Origin: a virus
Direction: 5' to 3' (one strand)
IMG/VR virus record: IMGVR_UViG_3300047328_000023
Span: 1-33,114 of that record
Length of the DNA stretch: 33,114 bases
The translations under genes and the position numbers were made by a program. The notes below the pieces were generated by a model, which was not told the origin of the DNA, ran no database searches, and worked only from the letters and a program-made list of their open reading frames with translations. Of this stretch, positions 12,978-21,119 are shown one piece after another; within the stretch, counting starts at the first letter, position 1, and every line of letters starts with the position of its first letter.

Positions 12978-14658
12978 CGCGACCGAGCGCCGCGATCGCG
13001 GCGTCGGCCAGACCGCCAGCCTGTCGACATCGGCGGGATGGCTGGAGGATCTCCTGGGCGGAGGCGTGAGCACCGCCGGCCGCCGCGTGACGGCGCAGAA
13101 TGCCACCACCGTCAGCGCCGTCTATGCGGGCCTTCGGCTCATGGGCTCCTCGCTGGCGCAGCTGCCGCTCAGCGTCATGCGCCGAGGAGAGGATGGTCGG
13201 CGCACCGAGCTCCGGAACCACCGGCTCTGGACGCTGCTCAACGATGCACCGAACGATGATCTCACAGCGATCGAGTTCCGCGAGCTGATGACGGGATGGG
13301 CCATCCTGCACGGCAATGCCGTCGCATGGCTCAACCTGCGCAACAACCTCGACATCGATGAGATGATCCCACTTGATCCGGAGCGGGTGTCGTACTGGCT
13401 GACGCCGAACGAGACCCAGCTGGTCGTCGAGTACAAGCTGAAGAGCGGCCGCTCCGAGTGGATTCCTCGGCACGCGTTCATGCAGCTGCGCGCGCCGCTG
13501 GGTAATCGGTGGCTCGGCTACGGGCTGCTCCAGCTGGCGAAGGATGCCATTGGGCTCACGATGGTGGCAGAAGAGCACGCGAGCCGCTTCTACTCGAATG
13601 CGGCGGCGCCGGCTGGTGTGCTGGTAACGCCGAAGACGCTCAAGCCAGAGACGTTCAAGCGCATCAAAGATCAGTGGAACGCTCGACATCAGGGTGCGGA
13701 GAATGCCTTCAAAACCGCCGTGCTCGAGGACGGCGTGGAATGGAAGCCGCTCTCACTCAACCTCAAGGATCAGCAGTTCCTCGAGACCCGCACCTTCCAG
13801 GTGCAGGAGATCGCGCGCTGGATCGGCGTGCCGCCGCACCTGATCGGGGAGCTCACGCGCTCGACGAACAACAACATCGAATCCCAGGGCATCGAGTTCG
13901 TCAGCTACGCAATCGGCCCATGGGCGAAGCGGTGGGAGCAGCGCATCGCGCTCGACTGCCTCGGTCCCAGCGAACGCCGCACGGCGTACCTCAAGCACAA
14001 CTTCAACGCGTTCCTCAGAGGCCAGACGCTCGATCGGTACCGCGCCTATCAGATCGGCCGCATGGGCGGCTGGCTGTCGTCGAACGATGTCCGCGGGTTC
14101 GAGGACATGGACCCCATCGCCGACGGCGACACGTACATGGCGCCCCTCAACATGGTGCCGGCCGACCAGTTCGAAGACGTCAACGATCCGGCGAACTCGT
14201 CTCAGAGTGACGCGAGCCAGGGCGACCCGGGCACGCAGCCCGGCGGTACCGCGCCCGACCTCACACGGTCGGCGCGGACGATGATCACCGCCGTGACGCC
14301 GATGCTCTTCGACGTCGCGCATCGCGCCGTGCGCCGCGCCCAGGGTGAGCAAGACCGCGCCAAGGGTCAACCCATGACGGCCGAGGCAGTGGAGGCACAC
14401 CGCAGCTGGTGCGTCCGCGCGCTCGCGCCGATCGCGTCCGGCATGGCCAGCGGCATCGCCGGATCGGTGGGCCGCTCGCTCGCACCGGATGACCTGCAGG
14501 CGCTGGTTGGTGTCGCGAGCGCCGCGGCCGCCGACCAGTGGACCCTGCGGTTCCGCGACCATCGCCTCGAAGCAGCCGAGGCCACGGCGGCCGCCGGCGA
14601 GGTCCTCTCGCAGCTGATCACCGCGCATCTCGCGCTTTCCCTCACGACGGAGCCCTGA
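12949..14658 (+). CDS. Portal protein, HK97 family
   Basis: The 569-residue protein starts at ATG 12949. Family landmarks run in order: TTVSAVYAGLRLMGSSLAQL near the start, LRNNLDIDEMIPLDPERVSY, a stem region, then FQVQEIARWIGVPPHLIGEL and STNNNIESQGIEFVSYAIGP followed by RWEQRIALDCL. The C-terminal 150 residues carry an extra helical region rich in Ala and Arg. Portal rings form the vertex through which DNA enters and to which connectors and tail attach. It lies in the standard order between terminase and protease. Confidence 0.95.
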   Translation: MGLLTALLPDATERRDRGVGQTASLSTSAGWLEDLLGGGVSTAGRRVTAQNATTVSAVYAGLRLMGSSLAQLPLSVMRRGEDGRRTELRNHRLWTLLNDAPNDDLTAIEFRELMTGWAILHGNAVAWLNLRNNLDIDEMIPLDPERVSYWLTPNETQLVVEYKLKSGRSEWIPRHAFMQLRAPLGNRWLGYGLLQLAKDAIGLTMVAEEHASRFYSNAAAPAGVLVTPKTLKPETFKRIKDQWNARHQGAENAFKTAVLEDGVEWKPLSLNLKDQQFLETRTFQVQEIARWIGVPPHLIGELTRSTNNNIESQGIEFVSYAIGPWAKRWEQRIALDCLGPSERRTAYLKHNFNAFLRGQTLDRYRAYQIGRMGGWLSSNDVRGFEDMDPIADGDTYMAPLNMVPADQFEDVNDPANSSQSDASQGDPGTQPGGTAPDLTRSARTMITAVTPMLFDVAHRAVRRAQGEQDRAKGQPMTAEAVEAHRSWCVRALAPIASGMASGIAGSVGRSLAPDDLQALVGVASAAAADQWTLRFRDHRLEAAEATAAAGEVLSQLITAHLALSLTTEP

Positions 14659-14660
14659 CC

Positions 14661-15299
14661 ATGCCCGCACCACGCCAGGCGCCTGACGGGCGCGAGTACC
14701 GCTACCTCACCACGCCGGTCGAGCTCCGTGCCGACGGCGACGGCCCGCGCCGCCTGGTCGGGCACGCGGCGATCTTCGACACGGACACCGACATCGGCCC
14801 GGTGGATTCGTGGGGGTGGCGCGAGCGCATCGCCCCAGGCGCCTTCCGCACGGCGATCGCCGAGGACGATGTGCGCGCGCTCTTCAACCATGACCCCAAC
14901 ATCGTGCTCGGTCGCAACCGCGCCGGAACGTTGCGCATGTTGGAGGATGCGGTCGGCCTCGCGGTGGATATCCTCGTGCCCGACACGGTCTACGGTCGCG
15001 ACGTGCTCACGCTGATCGAGCGCGGAGACGTCTCGCAGATGTCCTTCGGCTTCGCGATCCGCACCGGTGGGCAGATGTGGGAGGAGATGCCGGACGGCGT
15101 CATCCGCCGCACCATCAAGGACGTGCAGCTGTTCGACGTGAGCCCGGTGACCTTCCCTGCGTTCCCGGCAACCGATGTGGCGGTGCGCGAGGCGCGCGAA
15201 GCCGGCCTACTCACGCGCGCACCGCGTGATGCGGAGCGTGCGCGCGAGCATCGAAAGATGCTGCAAAACCGGCTTGCGCTCGCGGAATTGACCTTGTAA
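14661..15299 (+). CDS. Prohead maturation protease, HK97 gp4-like
   Basis: The 212-residue protein starts at ATG 14661, eight bases after GGAG (14649-14652). It shows the serine protease landmarks of the prohead family: GHAAIFDTDTDIGPVD, the His motif RALFNHDPNIVLGR (H77) and the Ser motif DVSQMSFGFAI (S128), followed by LFDVSPVTFPAFPATDVAVR. It ends with a short basic helix. The enzyme cleaves the capsid N-terminal scaffold domain during maturation. It is followed by a 211-bp leader before the capsid gene, the longest gap in this module. Confidence 0.93.
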   Translation: MPAPRQAPDGREYRYLTTPVELRADGDGPRRLVGHAAIFDTDTDIGPVDSWGWRERIAPGAFRTAIAEDDVRALFNHDPNIVLGRNRAGTLRMLEDAVGLAVDILVPDTVYGRDVLTLIERGDVSQMSFGFAIRTGGQMWEEMPDGVIRRTIKDVQLFDVSPVTFPAFPATDVAVREAREAGLLTRAPRDAERAREHRKMLQNRLALAELTL

Positions 15300-15415
15300 C
15301 CTGCCCTCACAACGACCGCACGACGCGGTCTGTATCGGCGGCAGGGTAGTGCGCACGCGTCCCTTGATGCGTGAGAACCTGCCGGCACACAGGCGACAGC
15401 GCGACCCCACGTGTC
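15300..15415 (+). promoter_or_regulatory. Structured 5' leader of the capsid gene
   Basis: Between protease stop and terminator there are several potential stems. CCTGCC (15300-15305) pairs with GGCAGG (15340-15345), enclosing GACCGC/GCGGTC (15314-15330, loop ACGAC). ACGCGT (15355-15360) pairs with ATGCGT (15367-15372). GCCGGCAC (15381-15388) pairs with GTGTCGGC (15411-15418) and overlaps the first bases of the terminator arm. A TTGACC hexamer at 15288 could be a -35 box, but no good -10 follows. Confidence 0.5.
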
Positions 15416-15469
15416 GGCGCGGCTCTGTACGGACCCCTTTCACAGGGGCCGGCAGAGCCGCGCCTTTTT
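15416..15469 (+). terminator. Strong intrinsic terminator upstream of the capsid gene
   Basis: GGCGCGGCTCTG (15416-15427) pairs perfectly with CAGAGCCGCGCC (15453-15464), followed at once by TTTTT (15465-15469). The loop contains a second hairpin, CCCCT (15434-15438) with AGGGG (15444-15448). It sits in the middle of a co-directional operon, 42 bases before the capsid ATG, so it either ends the packaging transcript or acts as an attenuator. Confidence 0.85.
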
Positions 15470-15479
15470 GCGTTGGGAA

Positions 15480-15502
15480 TCTCCGGTCCCAGGCACCGGA
15501 GA
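15480..15502 (+). promoter_or_regulatory. Hairpin covering the capsid ribosome site
   Basis: TCTCCGGT (15480-15487) pairs perfectly over 8 bp with ACCGGAGA (15495-15502). The 3' arm contains GGAG (15498-15501), nine bases before ATG 15511. When folded, the ribosome site would be hidden, so translation may be controlled, or the hairpin may stabilise the message. Confidence 0.7.
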
Positions 15503-15510
15503 AACCGGAC

Positions 15511-16824
15511 ATGTCGGCTCGACTGAAGAAGCTGCAGGAGAAGCGCCTCAGGATCGTGGAGGCGTCTCGCGCAATCATGGCCGTGGCGGAGCGTGAAGAC
15601 CGCGGCCTCACGACCGAGGAGCAGGCGAACTTCGACCGCGCGATCGCGGAACAGGAGTCGCTTCGCCAGGACATCGAACGCGAAGAGCGCCAGGCGCGCC
15701 TCGAGGCGGAGATGGTCGGCACGCGCGGCACGCAGCTCGGCGGCAACGAGGACGAGGAGCAGCGCGGCGGGCGTCCCAACGGACGCGAGTCCGCGGTGCG
15801 CTCTATCGGCGAAGGCCGCTACGCGGTGGTGGCCAACGGCCGCAACGCGAGCGATCGCGCGCTGATCGAGGAGCGCTCGTCGGTCGAGTACAACGACCGC
15901 TTCACGCGGGAGTATCGCGCCGCGCTGGACGCGCAGAGCACGGGAGCGAACGGCTCGTACCTCATCACGCCGATGCAGGTCGCTCAGCAGCTGCTGCAGC
16001 GACTCGACGATGCGGTCTTCATCCGTGGGCGTGCAACGGTGTTCACGCTGCCTTCCGCCACGTCGCTCGGTCGCGTCTCCCTCGAGACCGATGCCGAGGA
16101 CGCGGACTGGACCACCGAGCTCGCGACCGGCGGCCAGGAAGACTCGATCGCCTTCGGGCGCCGCGAGCTCACGCCGCACCCGCTGGCCAAGTACGCGAAG
16201 ATCAGCAACAAGCTGCTTCGCATTGCGACCATCGATCCGATGGCCGTGCTGATGCAGCGCGTGGCGTACAAGTTCGGCATCACCGAGGAGAAGGCGTTCC
16301 TCACGGGCGACGGCAACCAGAAGCCGCTCGGCGTGTTCACCGCGTCGAACGATGGCATTCCCACGTCGCGCGATGTCTCGACGGGCAACACGTCGACGAG
16401 CCCGACGTTCGAGGGCCTCATCTCGGCCAAGTACTCGCTCAAGGCGGGCTACCTCGCGAACGCTGCGTGGATGTTCCATCGCGATGCGATGGCGAAGATC
16501 GCCAAGCTCCGCGAAGACTCGGGCGCGGGCGCCGGTACGGGTGGCTTCCTGTGGCAGCCGTCCACGCAGCTGGGCCAGCCCGATCGCATCCTCGGTCTGC
16601 CGACCGTGATGAACGAGAACGTGCCGAACACGTTCTCGACCGGCCAGTACGTCGGCGTCCTCGGCGACTTCTCGTTCTATCACATCGCCGACGCCCTGGA
16701 CAACCAGGTGCAGCGCCTGAACGAACTGTTCGCCCTCACCAACCAGACGGGCATCGTCTGGCGCCGTGAGACGGACGGAATGCCGGTGCTCGGCGAAGCG
16801 TTCGTGCGCGTCAAGCTCGGCTAA
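15511..16824 (+). CDS. Major capsid protein, HK97 fold
   Basis: The start is ATG 15511, giving 437 residues; the open frame upstream crosses the terminator and is not used. Residues 1-70 are a charged coiled coil (KKLQEKRLRIVEASRAIMAV onward), the delta or scaffold domain that the protease removes. From about residue 110 the HK97 fold is seen: NGSYLITPMQVAQQLLQRLD, EDADWTTELATG, KYAKISNKLLRIATIDPMAV, AFLTGDGNQKPLGVF and the C-terminal GILWRRE-like stretch TGIVWRRETDGMPVLGEAFV. It is the shell protein. Its own leader, terminator and covered ribosome site suggest expression separate from the upstream packaging genes. Confidence 0.96.
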   Translation: MSARLKKLQEKRLRIVEASRAIMAVAEREDRGLTTEEQANFDRAIAEQESLRQDIEREERQARLEAEMVGTRGTQLGGNEDEEQRGGRPNGRESAVRSIGEGRYAVVANGRNASDRALIEERSSVEYNDRFTREYRAALDAQSTGANGSYLITPMQVAQQLLQRLDDAVFIRGRATVFTLPSATSLGRVSLETDAEDADWTTELATGGQEDSIAFGRRELTPHPLAKYAKISNKLLRIATIDPMAVLMQRVAYKFGITEEKAFLTGDGNQKPLGVFTASNDGIPTSRDVSTGNTSTSPTFEGLISAKYSLKAGYLANAAWMFHRDAMAKIAKLREDSGAGAGTGGFLWQPSTQLGQPDRILGLPTVMNENVPNTFSTGQYVGVLGDFSFYHIADALDNQVQRLNELFALTNQTGIVWRRETDGMPVLGEAFVRVKLG

Positions 16825-16854
16825 CCGCCGCTCTCACTTCCAGAGGATTTTCAG

Positions 16855-17301
16855 ATGCTGCTCGAAGATTGCAAGATCGTCCGCGTCTCGAACGCGGTGG
16901 CGGCGGGCGCCACGGACTCGAATGGCGCCGCCGTCGACATGTCGGGCTACGAGGGCGTGCTGTTCCTCGTGGCCTTCGGTGCCATCGTGTCAGGTGCGGC
17001 CACGTCGGTGAAGGCGCAGCAGGGTGCTGCGTCCGACGGCAGTGATGGCGCGGACCTCGAAGGCACGTCGGTGACCGTCGCTGATACCGACGACAACAAG
17101 ATCGTGGCGCTCGACATCTACCGTCCGCGCTCCGCGAACGGCAAGTACGTGCGCCCCGTGGTCAAGCGCGCCACGCAGAACGCCACGATCGACTCGATAA
17201 CCGCGATCCTGTACAACGGCCGGATCAAGCCGCAGGCTCTGGACACCACGCTCGTCGCGCTGTCCAAGTCGGTCGGCTCGCCGGCGCTCGGTACCGCCTG
17301 A
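16855..17301 (+). CDS. Conserved protein after capsid, possible head decoration protein
   Basis: The 148-residue protein starts at ATG 16855 after AGAGGA. It is mostly beta: GYEGVLFLVAFGAIVSGAAT, VKAQQGAASDGSDGADLEGT and IVALDIYRPRSANGKYVRPV. I recall closely similar proteins directly after the capsid gene in many siphophages, usually unnamed. Size, beta content and position fit a decoration or cement protein, or a minor head protein. There is no membrane segment or catalytic motif. The next gene begins two bases after its stop. Confidence 0.6.
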   Translation: MLLEDCKIVRVSNAVAAGATDSNGAAVDMSGYEGVLFLVAFGAIVSGAATSVKAQQGAASDGSDGADLEGTSVTVADTDDNKIVALDIYRPRSANGKYVRPVVKRATQNATIDSITAILYNGRIKPQALDTTLVALSKSVGSPALGTA

Positions 17302-17303
17302 CC

Positions 17304-17555
17304 GTGAAGGTCAAGATGAACACGCTCTCCGCGGGCCCGACTGGCGTACGCCAGCCGGGTTCCGTGGTTGAGGTGGACGAGGCCGAGGGCAAGGCGCTCG
17401 TCGCCGGCGGATACGCCGACGTGGTCGATGCCCCGAAGGTGAAGGCGAATGCGAAGGGCAAGGCAAAAGACGACGAGGTGCCGCCTCCGGGTGGTGACAC
17501 GCCGCCGCATGATCCGAATGCGCCCCCGCCGAATGGCGGAGAAACGCGCTCGTGA
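17304..17555 (+). CDS. Small conserved head-region protein
   Basis: The 83-residue protein starts at GTG 17304, two bases after the previous stop. The first 45 residues form a small beta module (GPTGVRQPGSVVEVDEAEGK, then ALVAGGYADVV) that is common in short proteins near head-tail connectors of siphophages. The rest is a Lys/Ala then Pro/Gly-rich tail (DDEVPPPGGDTPPHDPNAPP), probably disordered. Function is not known. It overlaps the connector gene by four bases (GTGA). Confidence 0.6.
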   Translation: MKVKMNTLSAGPTGVRQPGSVVEVDEAEGKALVAGGYADVVDAPKVKANAKGKAKDDEVPPPGGDTPPHDPNAPPPNGGETRS

Positions 17556-18124
17556 TCGTCAGCCTGCCTGATCTCCTGCAGCACCTGGGCGAGACCGGTG
17601 ATGATGCCGATCGCGACCAGGTGCTGACGGATCTGCTCACGCGCGTCGAGGGAGCCTTCCTCGCGGCGTGTGGTCGGAGCGATCGGCCGTTCCTGTCGGA
17701 CACGAACGAAATCACCGAGCACACCGACGGCACCGGCTATAACGGCGTCTACGCGGAACGCCCGATCACGAGCGTCAGTGTGGTCACCATCGGCGACATC
17801 GATGCCCCGCGCCTAACCATCGAGGCCAGCGCGCTGCTCGTGGTGGCGGGGAGTCGTCTCGTGCGGGCCAAGGATGCGTCGGTGCAGTTCGGCGCGGTCG
17901 ACGAACCCGGCGCCGTGCACATCACGTACACACCGGCCGCTGAGGCGCCGGAGGACGCGAAGCTGGCTGTCCTTCGGGCCGCGGCGGCGATGTACCTGCA
18001 GCGTGGCGCTGAGGACGTGCGCGCCGAATCAGAAGGCGGTGTGCGCAGCGAGTTCGCCTCGGCGTTCGAGGATCCGTCATGGCAGCTCGCCGTGGCGGTG
18101 CACCGTGAGCCGAGCCTCGGCTGA
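17552..18124 (+). CDS. Head-tail connector, gp6/gp15-like adaptor
   Basis: The 190-residue protein starts at GTG 17552 in the previous stop. A helical N-terminus (DRDQVLTDLLTRVEGAFLAA), a middle beta section with ERPITSVSVVTIGDID and a closing helical part (AKLAVLRAAAAMYLQRGAED) match the HK97 gp6 and SPP1 gp15 family of ring-forming adaptors. Such rings dock on the portal and start the neck. It lies right before the stopper-like gene, the expected order. The overlap with that gene is a single base (TGATG). Confidence 0.75.
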   Translation: MIVSLPDLLQHLGETGDDADRDQVLTDLLTRVEGAFLAACGRSDRPFLSDTNEITEHTDGTGYNGVYAERPITSVSVVTIGDIDAPRLTIEASALLVVAGSRLVRAKDASVQFGAVDEPGAVHITYTPAAEAPEDAKLAVLRAAAAMYLQRGAEDVRAESEGGVRSEFASAFEDPSWQLAVAVHREPSLG

Positions 18125-18516
18125 TGAGCGTCCTCACCCGTCGCCACATCCGCGGCGTCGCCATGCGCATCACGCGCCCGACGGCCGTGCGCCAGGCGGA
18201 TGGCTCGACCAGCCGCGTGGGCCTCGTGAACGGCGAGGCGCCGGAGCCGACCGTGCTGCAGGCCAGCGAGAAAGTGCAGCTGTCGTCGCTGACCACCGAG
18301 CGGAAGGAGCACGTGTTCGGCGCCAGTGCGAAGGCGACCGATACCGTGCGCGTGCCGATCGCCTGGGGCGTGCGCGATGGCGACATGTTCGAAGTCCTCG
18401 ACGGCCCGGAGACCGGCGCGCGTTTCAAGGTCGAGAAGGTGATCGCGTACCGGATGCGGCCACGCATGACGCACGCCGAGTGCGCGCTGGTGCAGCTGCC
18501 GACAGGAGCCCGCTGA
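18124..18516 (+). CDS. Putative head-closure (stopper) protein
   Basis: The 130-residue protein starts at ATG 18124 (TGATG). It is largely beta: GVAMRITRPTAVRQADGSTS, VRVPIAWGVRDGDMFEVLDG and ARFKVEKVIAYRMRPRMTHA. Short beta-barrel proteins in this slot, after the adaptor and before the gp10-like gene, form the neck gate that holds packaged DNA (SPP1 gp16-like). Sequence similarity within this family is low, so the call rests on fold impression and gene order. Confidence 0.55.
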   Translation: MSVLTRRHIRGVAMRITRPTAVRQADGSTSRVGLVNGEAPEPTVLQASEKVQLSSLTTERKEHVFGASAKATDTVRVPIAWGVRDGDMFEVLDGPETGARFKVEKVIAYRMRPRMTHAECALVQLPTGAR

Positions 18517-19049
18517 TGACTGGCTTCCGCAATACGGTATCGCTCACGGTCGACACGAGCCTTCGCAGGCAGATCGCGTCCGCGGTCCGCAACAGTCAGC
18601 GCTTCTTCGCCGACATCACCGGCGCCAACGATCCGGCGTCGCGGGGTGCGGCGCGGGTGCTGATGCGCGCGATCCGGAAACAGCTCTCGCGCAAGGCGGG
18701 CAAGCGCGGCCAGAAGCCTGAGCGCTCGCAGCCAGGCGAAGCGCCACGCAAGGCGAGCGGCAAGCTCTCGCGCTCGGTCGGTACCGAGGTCGTCGGCGGC
18801 ATTCGGCGCGTGGGCGTGGCGCGGTTCGTCGGCCGTCTCCTCGAGGAAGGCGTGGACACCACCGTACGCGTGACGCCGAACGGCCGCGCGTTCGGCAAGC
18901 GTCGTCGCAAAGCCGGTACCGCGAACCGCACCCTGCGCATCGCCCCCCGGCCGTTCATGCAGAAGGCGCTCGAGGAAGCGCTGCCGTACATGGAGGGCGA
19001 GGCCGTGTCGTCGCTTCAAGCGAAGGACCGCACCCTCCGGACCTACTGA
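18516..19049 (+). CDS. Neck/tail-completion protein, HK97 gp10-like
   Basis: The 177-residue protein starts at ATG 18516 (TGATG); a longer open frame upstream is a shadow of two other genes. A highly basic middle (AIRKQLSRKAGKRGQKPERS, GEAPRKASGKLSRSVGTEVV) with GVARFVGRLLEEGVDT, and the ending RTLRIAPRPFMQKALEEALP, match the HK97 gp10 family. In that family a residue pattern PRPF near the C-terminus is typical. The protein links the neck to the tail. Confidence 0.75.
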   Translation: MTGFRNTVSLTVDTSLRRQIASAVRNSQRFFADITGANDPASRGAARVLMRAIRKQLSRKAGKRGQKPERSQPGEAPRKASGKLSRSVGTEVVGGIRRVGVARFVGRLLEEGVDTTVRVTPNGRAFGKRRRKAGTANRTLRIAPRPFMQKALEEALPYMEGEAVSSLQAKDRTLRTY

Positions 19050-19483
19050 TGCCGAGCTCCATTGTCGCTCTCCAGCAGACCGCCGTCGCCGTGGCCACGG
19101 TGCTCGACGCCAGCATGGCCATCGCGGCGCTCACCAACCATGCCGCGCCGCAGTGCGTGCGTCTGGGTGGTGATATCGAGGCGGAGGTGCCGCTCATCGT
19201 CTTTCAGACCCAGAACGCTCGCGAGGCCGGTGGTCTCCTGGGCGCGTACCTCGTGGACGTCGAGCTCTATGCGATCGCCGCCACGATGCCGGAGGCCTCC
19301 GCGCTGCTCGCTGCCGCGCGCGATGCCTGTGATCCCGTCGCGTTCGCGGACGCGGGTCTCGACGCCATCCCGGAACCGGGCGCGCCGGCGAACAGCGAGC
19401 CCCTCGACCCCGAGGATGTGCCGTTCCCCGAGGCCGTTGGCGTGGCGACCACGCTGACGTTGGCCGCTTTCATCCCCTCCTAA
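19049..19483 (+). CDS. Putative tail terminator protein
   Basis: The 144-residue protein starts at ATG 19049 (TGATG). A helical start (LQQTAVAVATVLDASMAIAA) is followed by strands (EAEVPLIVFQTQNAREAG, GAYLVDVELYAIAATM) and another helix (ASALLAAARDACDP), then an acidic loop and a final strand. The alternation of one helix, beta strands and a second helix, and the position right before the tail tube gene, match tail terminators (lambda gpU-like, DUF3168-like). These rings stop tail growth and join tail to neck. Confidence 0.55.
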   Translation: MPSSIVALQQTAVAVATVLDASMAIAALTNHAAPQCVRLGGDIEAEVPLIVFQTQNAREAGGLLGAYLVDVELYAIAATMPEASALLAAARDACDPVAFADAGLDAIPEPGAPANSEPLDPEDVPFPEAVGVATTLTLAAFIPS

Positions 19484-19495
19484 CCGGAGCATTTC

Positions 19496-20221
19496 ATGCC
19501 ACGCCTGAACAACGGCCTCGAGGTCCTCAAGGGCATCTCCAAGGTCGAAGCCTTCCAGATCGTCACCAGCACGCCTGGCGACACCGTCACGACCGCCGCC
19601 CTCGCCGTTGGCGACGCCACGATTGGGGTCAGCGCGAGCACGAACTTCACGGCCGCCGATCCGATCTTCATCATCGGCGACGGCGGCGTGGAGCTCAACA
19701 AGATCGGCACGCCGAACGCGACCATGCCGCTCGGCTTCAAGGCCGCGCTCGCGCAGTCGGCCGGTGCGCGCCTAGTGGAAGCCGTGGCGCGCAACCTCGG
19801 TCACATCGACAACAACGGTGTCCAGTACAGCGCGAGCGTAGCGCTGACGCCGATCGATGCGGCCACGTCCGTCACGCCGATCGGCTATCAGCGCGGCGTG
19901 GGCGAGCTCACCGCGCAGTTCGGCCTCCGGGGCTGGAACAACCTGAACTTCCAGTTCGCGCACGGCGTGGACGAGAGCGAGTCGGGCGTCGGATCGTCGG
20001 CCGATCCGACGCAGATCGTGATCGGTGGTTCGCAGCTCGGCACGCACAGCACGATGTGCTGCCGCGTGACCGGCTACCGCTACGACGGCAAGACGGTGAC
20101 GCAGGACTTCCTCAACGTCACCATCGAGGTGCAGGTGCGCACGAACATCGGCGGGTCCACGCCGGCGGTGCTCCCGGTGTCGATGAAGTTCGACAACGTC
20201 GTGCAGCGGATCTGGTCGTAA
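19496..20221 (+). CDS. Major tail tube protein
   Basis: The 241-residue protein starts at ATG 19496 after CCGGAG. It is beta-rich, with GLEVLKGISKVEAFQIVT at the start, NNGVQYSASVALTPIDAATS and GVGELTAQFGLRGWNNLNFQ in the centre, and a final strand PVSMKFDNVVQRIWS. Size, beta content and location after the terminator and before the tape measure are those of siphophage tube proteins. The message for such an abundant protein would end close to the hairpin at 20265-20306. Confidence 0.8.
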   Translation: MPRLNNGLEVLKGISKVEAFQIVTSTPGDTVTTAALAVGDATIGVSASTNFTAADPIFIIGDGGVELNKIGTPNATMPLGFKAALAQSAGARLVEAVARNLGHIDNNGVQYSASVALTPIDAATSVTPIGYQRGVGELTAQFGLRGWNNLNFQFAHGVDESESGVGSSADPTQIVIGGSQLGTHSTMCCRVTGYRYDGKTVTQDFLNVTIEVQVRTNIGGSTPAVLPVSMKFDNVVQRIWS

Positions 20222-20234
20222 CCGGCCCGCCGGC

Positions 20235-21119
20235 GTGACCCGTTCGCCCTCGGTCAAGCGATACCTCAAGGAGCGCTGCTCGAATTATCGGGCAGCGCTC
20301 CTTGAGGCGCAGCTCGTATCCGAGGCCGAGCTGGCCGCCGTCTGGCCGGGCAGTCCCGACAACCGCGGGCACGATGTGGCCGCGTGGCTCCACACCTTCT
20401 GGAACATTGCGCGCTTCTTCGCGCGCGTCGAAGCTCGTGACGAGTACACGGCCGGCGTGTCCGAAAGCCGCACCGATCAACTGCTCCACCTGCAGCAGGG
20501 CACCCCGCGCGTCGTGCGCCTGCATCAGCCGGTCACGATCGACGGCGCCACGGTGGACGAGCTCCACCTCCATCACAAGTCATTTACCTCGCTGCGCCGA
20601 CTCGCGACCTACGCCCGCGTGAGTGCGCAGCTGCTCATGCACATCGCGCACCTCGAGGGGAGTCCAGAGCACGTCGACCTGGTAATTGCCGCGCAGGAGT
20701 GGCGCGAGCGCATTCTGCGGATGCTGATCTGGGGCGCCGTCTCCGACGGCCCGGACGGCACCGGAACCGGCCTGCCCTGGGATCCTGCTCGCGAGCCCTG
20801 GCCGGACGTGCCGACGTGGCTCGAGGCGCTCGACAGCACCGAAGTCCTGGCGGTGCAGATCGCCTACACTGAGCAGTACGGCCGCGCGCTGCTCTCGATC
20901 TCGCCGTTCATCGCCCCGAACGACGACGAGAAGGATCCGCTCGCTGGGTGGGAGACGTTCTTCGCCTCCTACGCCACCGAAAAGGGCCTCGAGGCGCATC
21001 GGCTCATGCAGGACCGGGCCTTCCTACCCTTCCTCACCCAGGTGAGTCTCGCCGCGCATTCCGCGCGCCAGGCGCGTGAGCAGGCCAAGGACACGCCCGA
21101 ACCCGCAGGGGTGCGCTGA
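20235..21119 (+). CDS. Pre-tape-measure tail protein
   Basis: The 294-residue protein starts at GTG 20235, 13 bases after the tube stop, with no clear ribosome site. It is helical throughout (YLKERCSNYRAALLEAQLVS, VAAWLHTFWNIARFFARVEA, SLRRLATYARVSAQLLMHIA) with a Trp-rich middle (GLPWDPAREPWPDVPTWLEA). This slot normally holds tail assembly chaperones expressed as two frames joined by a programmed shift; here there is one long frame and no obvious slippery site. An 18-bp hairpin covers its codons 11-24. A chaperone-like role is inferred from position only. Confidence 0.55.
   Translation: MTRSPSVKRYLKERCSNYRAALLEAQLVSEAELAAVWPGSPDNRGHDVAAWLHTFWNIARFFARVEARDEYTAGVSESRTDQLLHLQQGTPRVVRLHQPVTIDGATVDELHLHHKSFTSLRRLATYARVSAQLLMHIAHLEGSPEHVDLVIAAQEWRERILRMLIWGAVSDGPDGTGTGLPWDPAREPWPDVPTWLEALDSTEVLAVQIAYTEQYGRALLSISPFIAPNDDEKDPLAGWETFFASYATEKGLEAHRLMQDRAFLPFLTQVSLAAHSARQAREQAKDTPEPAGVR
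20265..20306 (+). promoter_or_regulatory. Perfect hairpin at the start of the pre-tape-measure gene
   Basis: CTCAAGGAGCGCTGC (20265-20279) pairs without mismatch with GCAGCGCTCCTTGAG (20292-20306). The loop can extend the stem by a T-G wobble and two CG pairs, leaving AATTAT, about 18 bp in all. No T-tract follows, so it is not a terminator. It lies 43 bases after the tube protein stop, and within coding sequence of the next gene. Confidence 0.75.

Noticed and set aside
15349-15510. N-terminal extension of the capsid protein from ATG 15349
   Set aside because: It would translate through the terminator and the ribosome-site hairpin; the usual capsid delta domain starts at ATG 15511.
20265-20306. 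Intrinsic terminator after the tail tube gene
   Set aside because: The stem is strong, but the following bases are GC-rich with no run of T.
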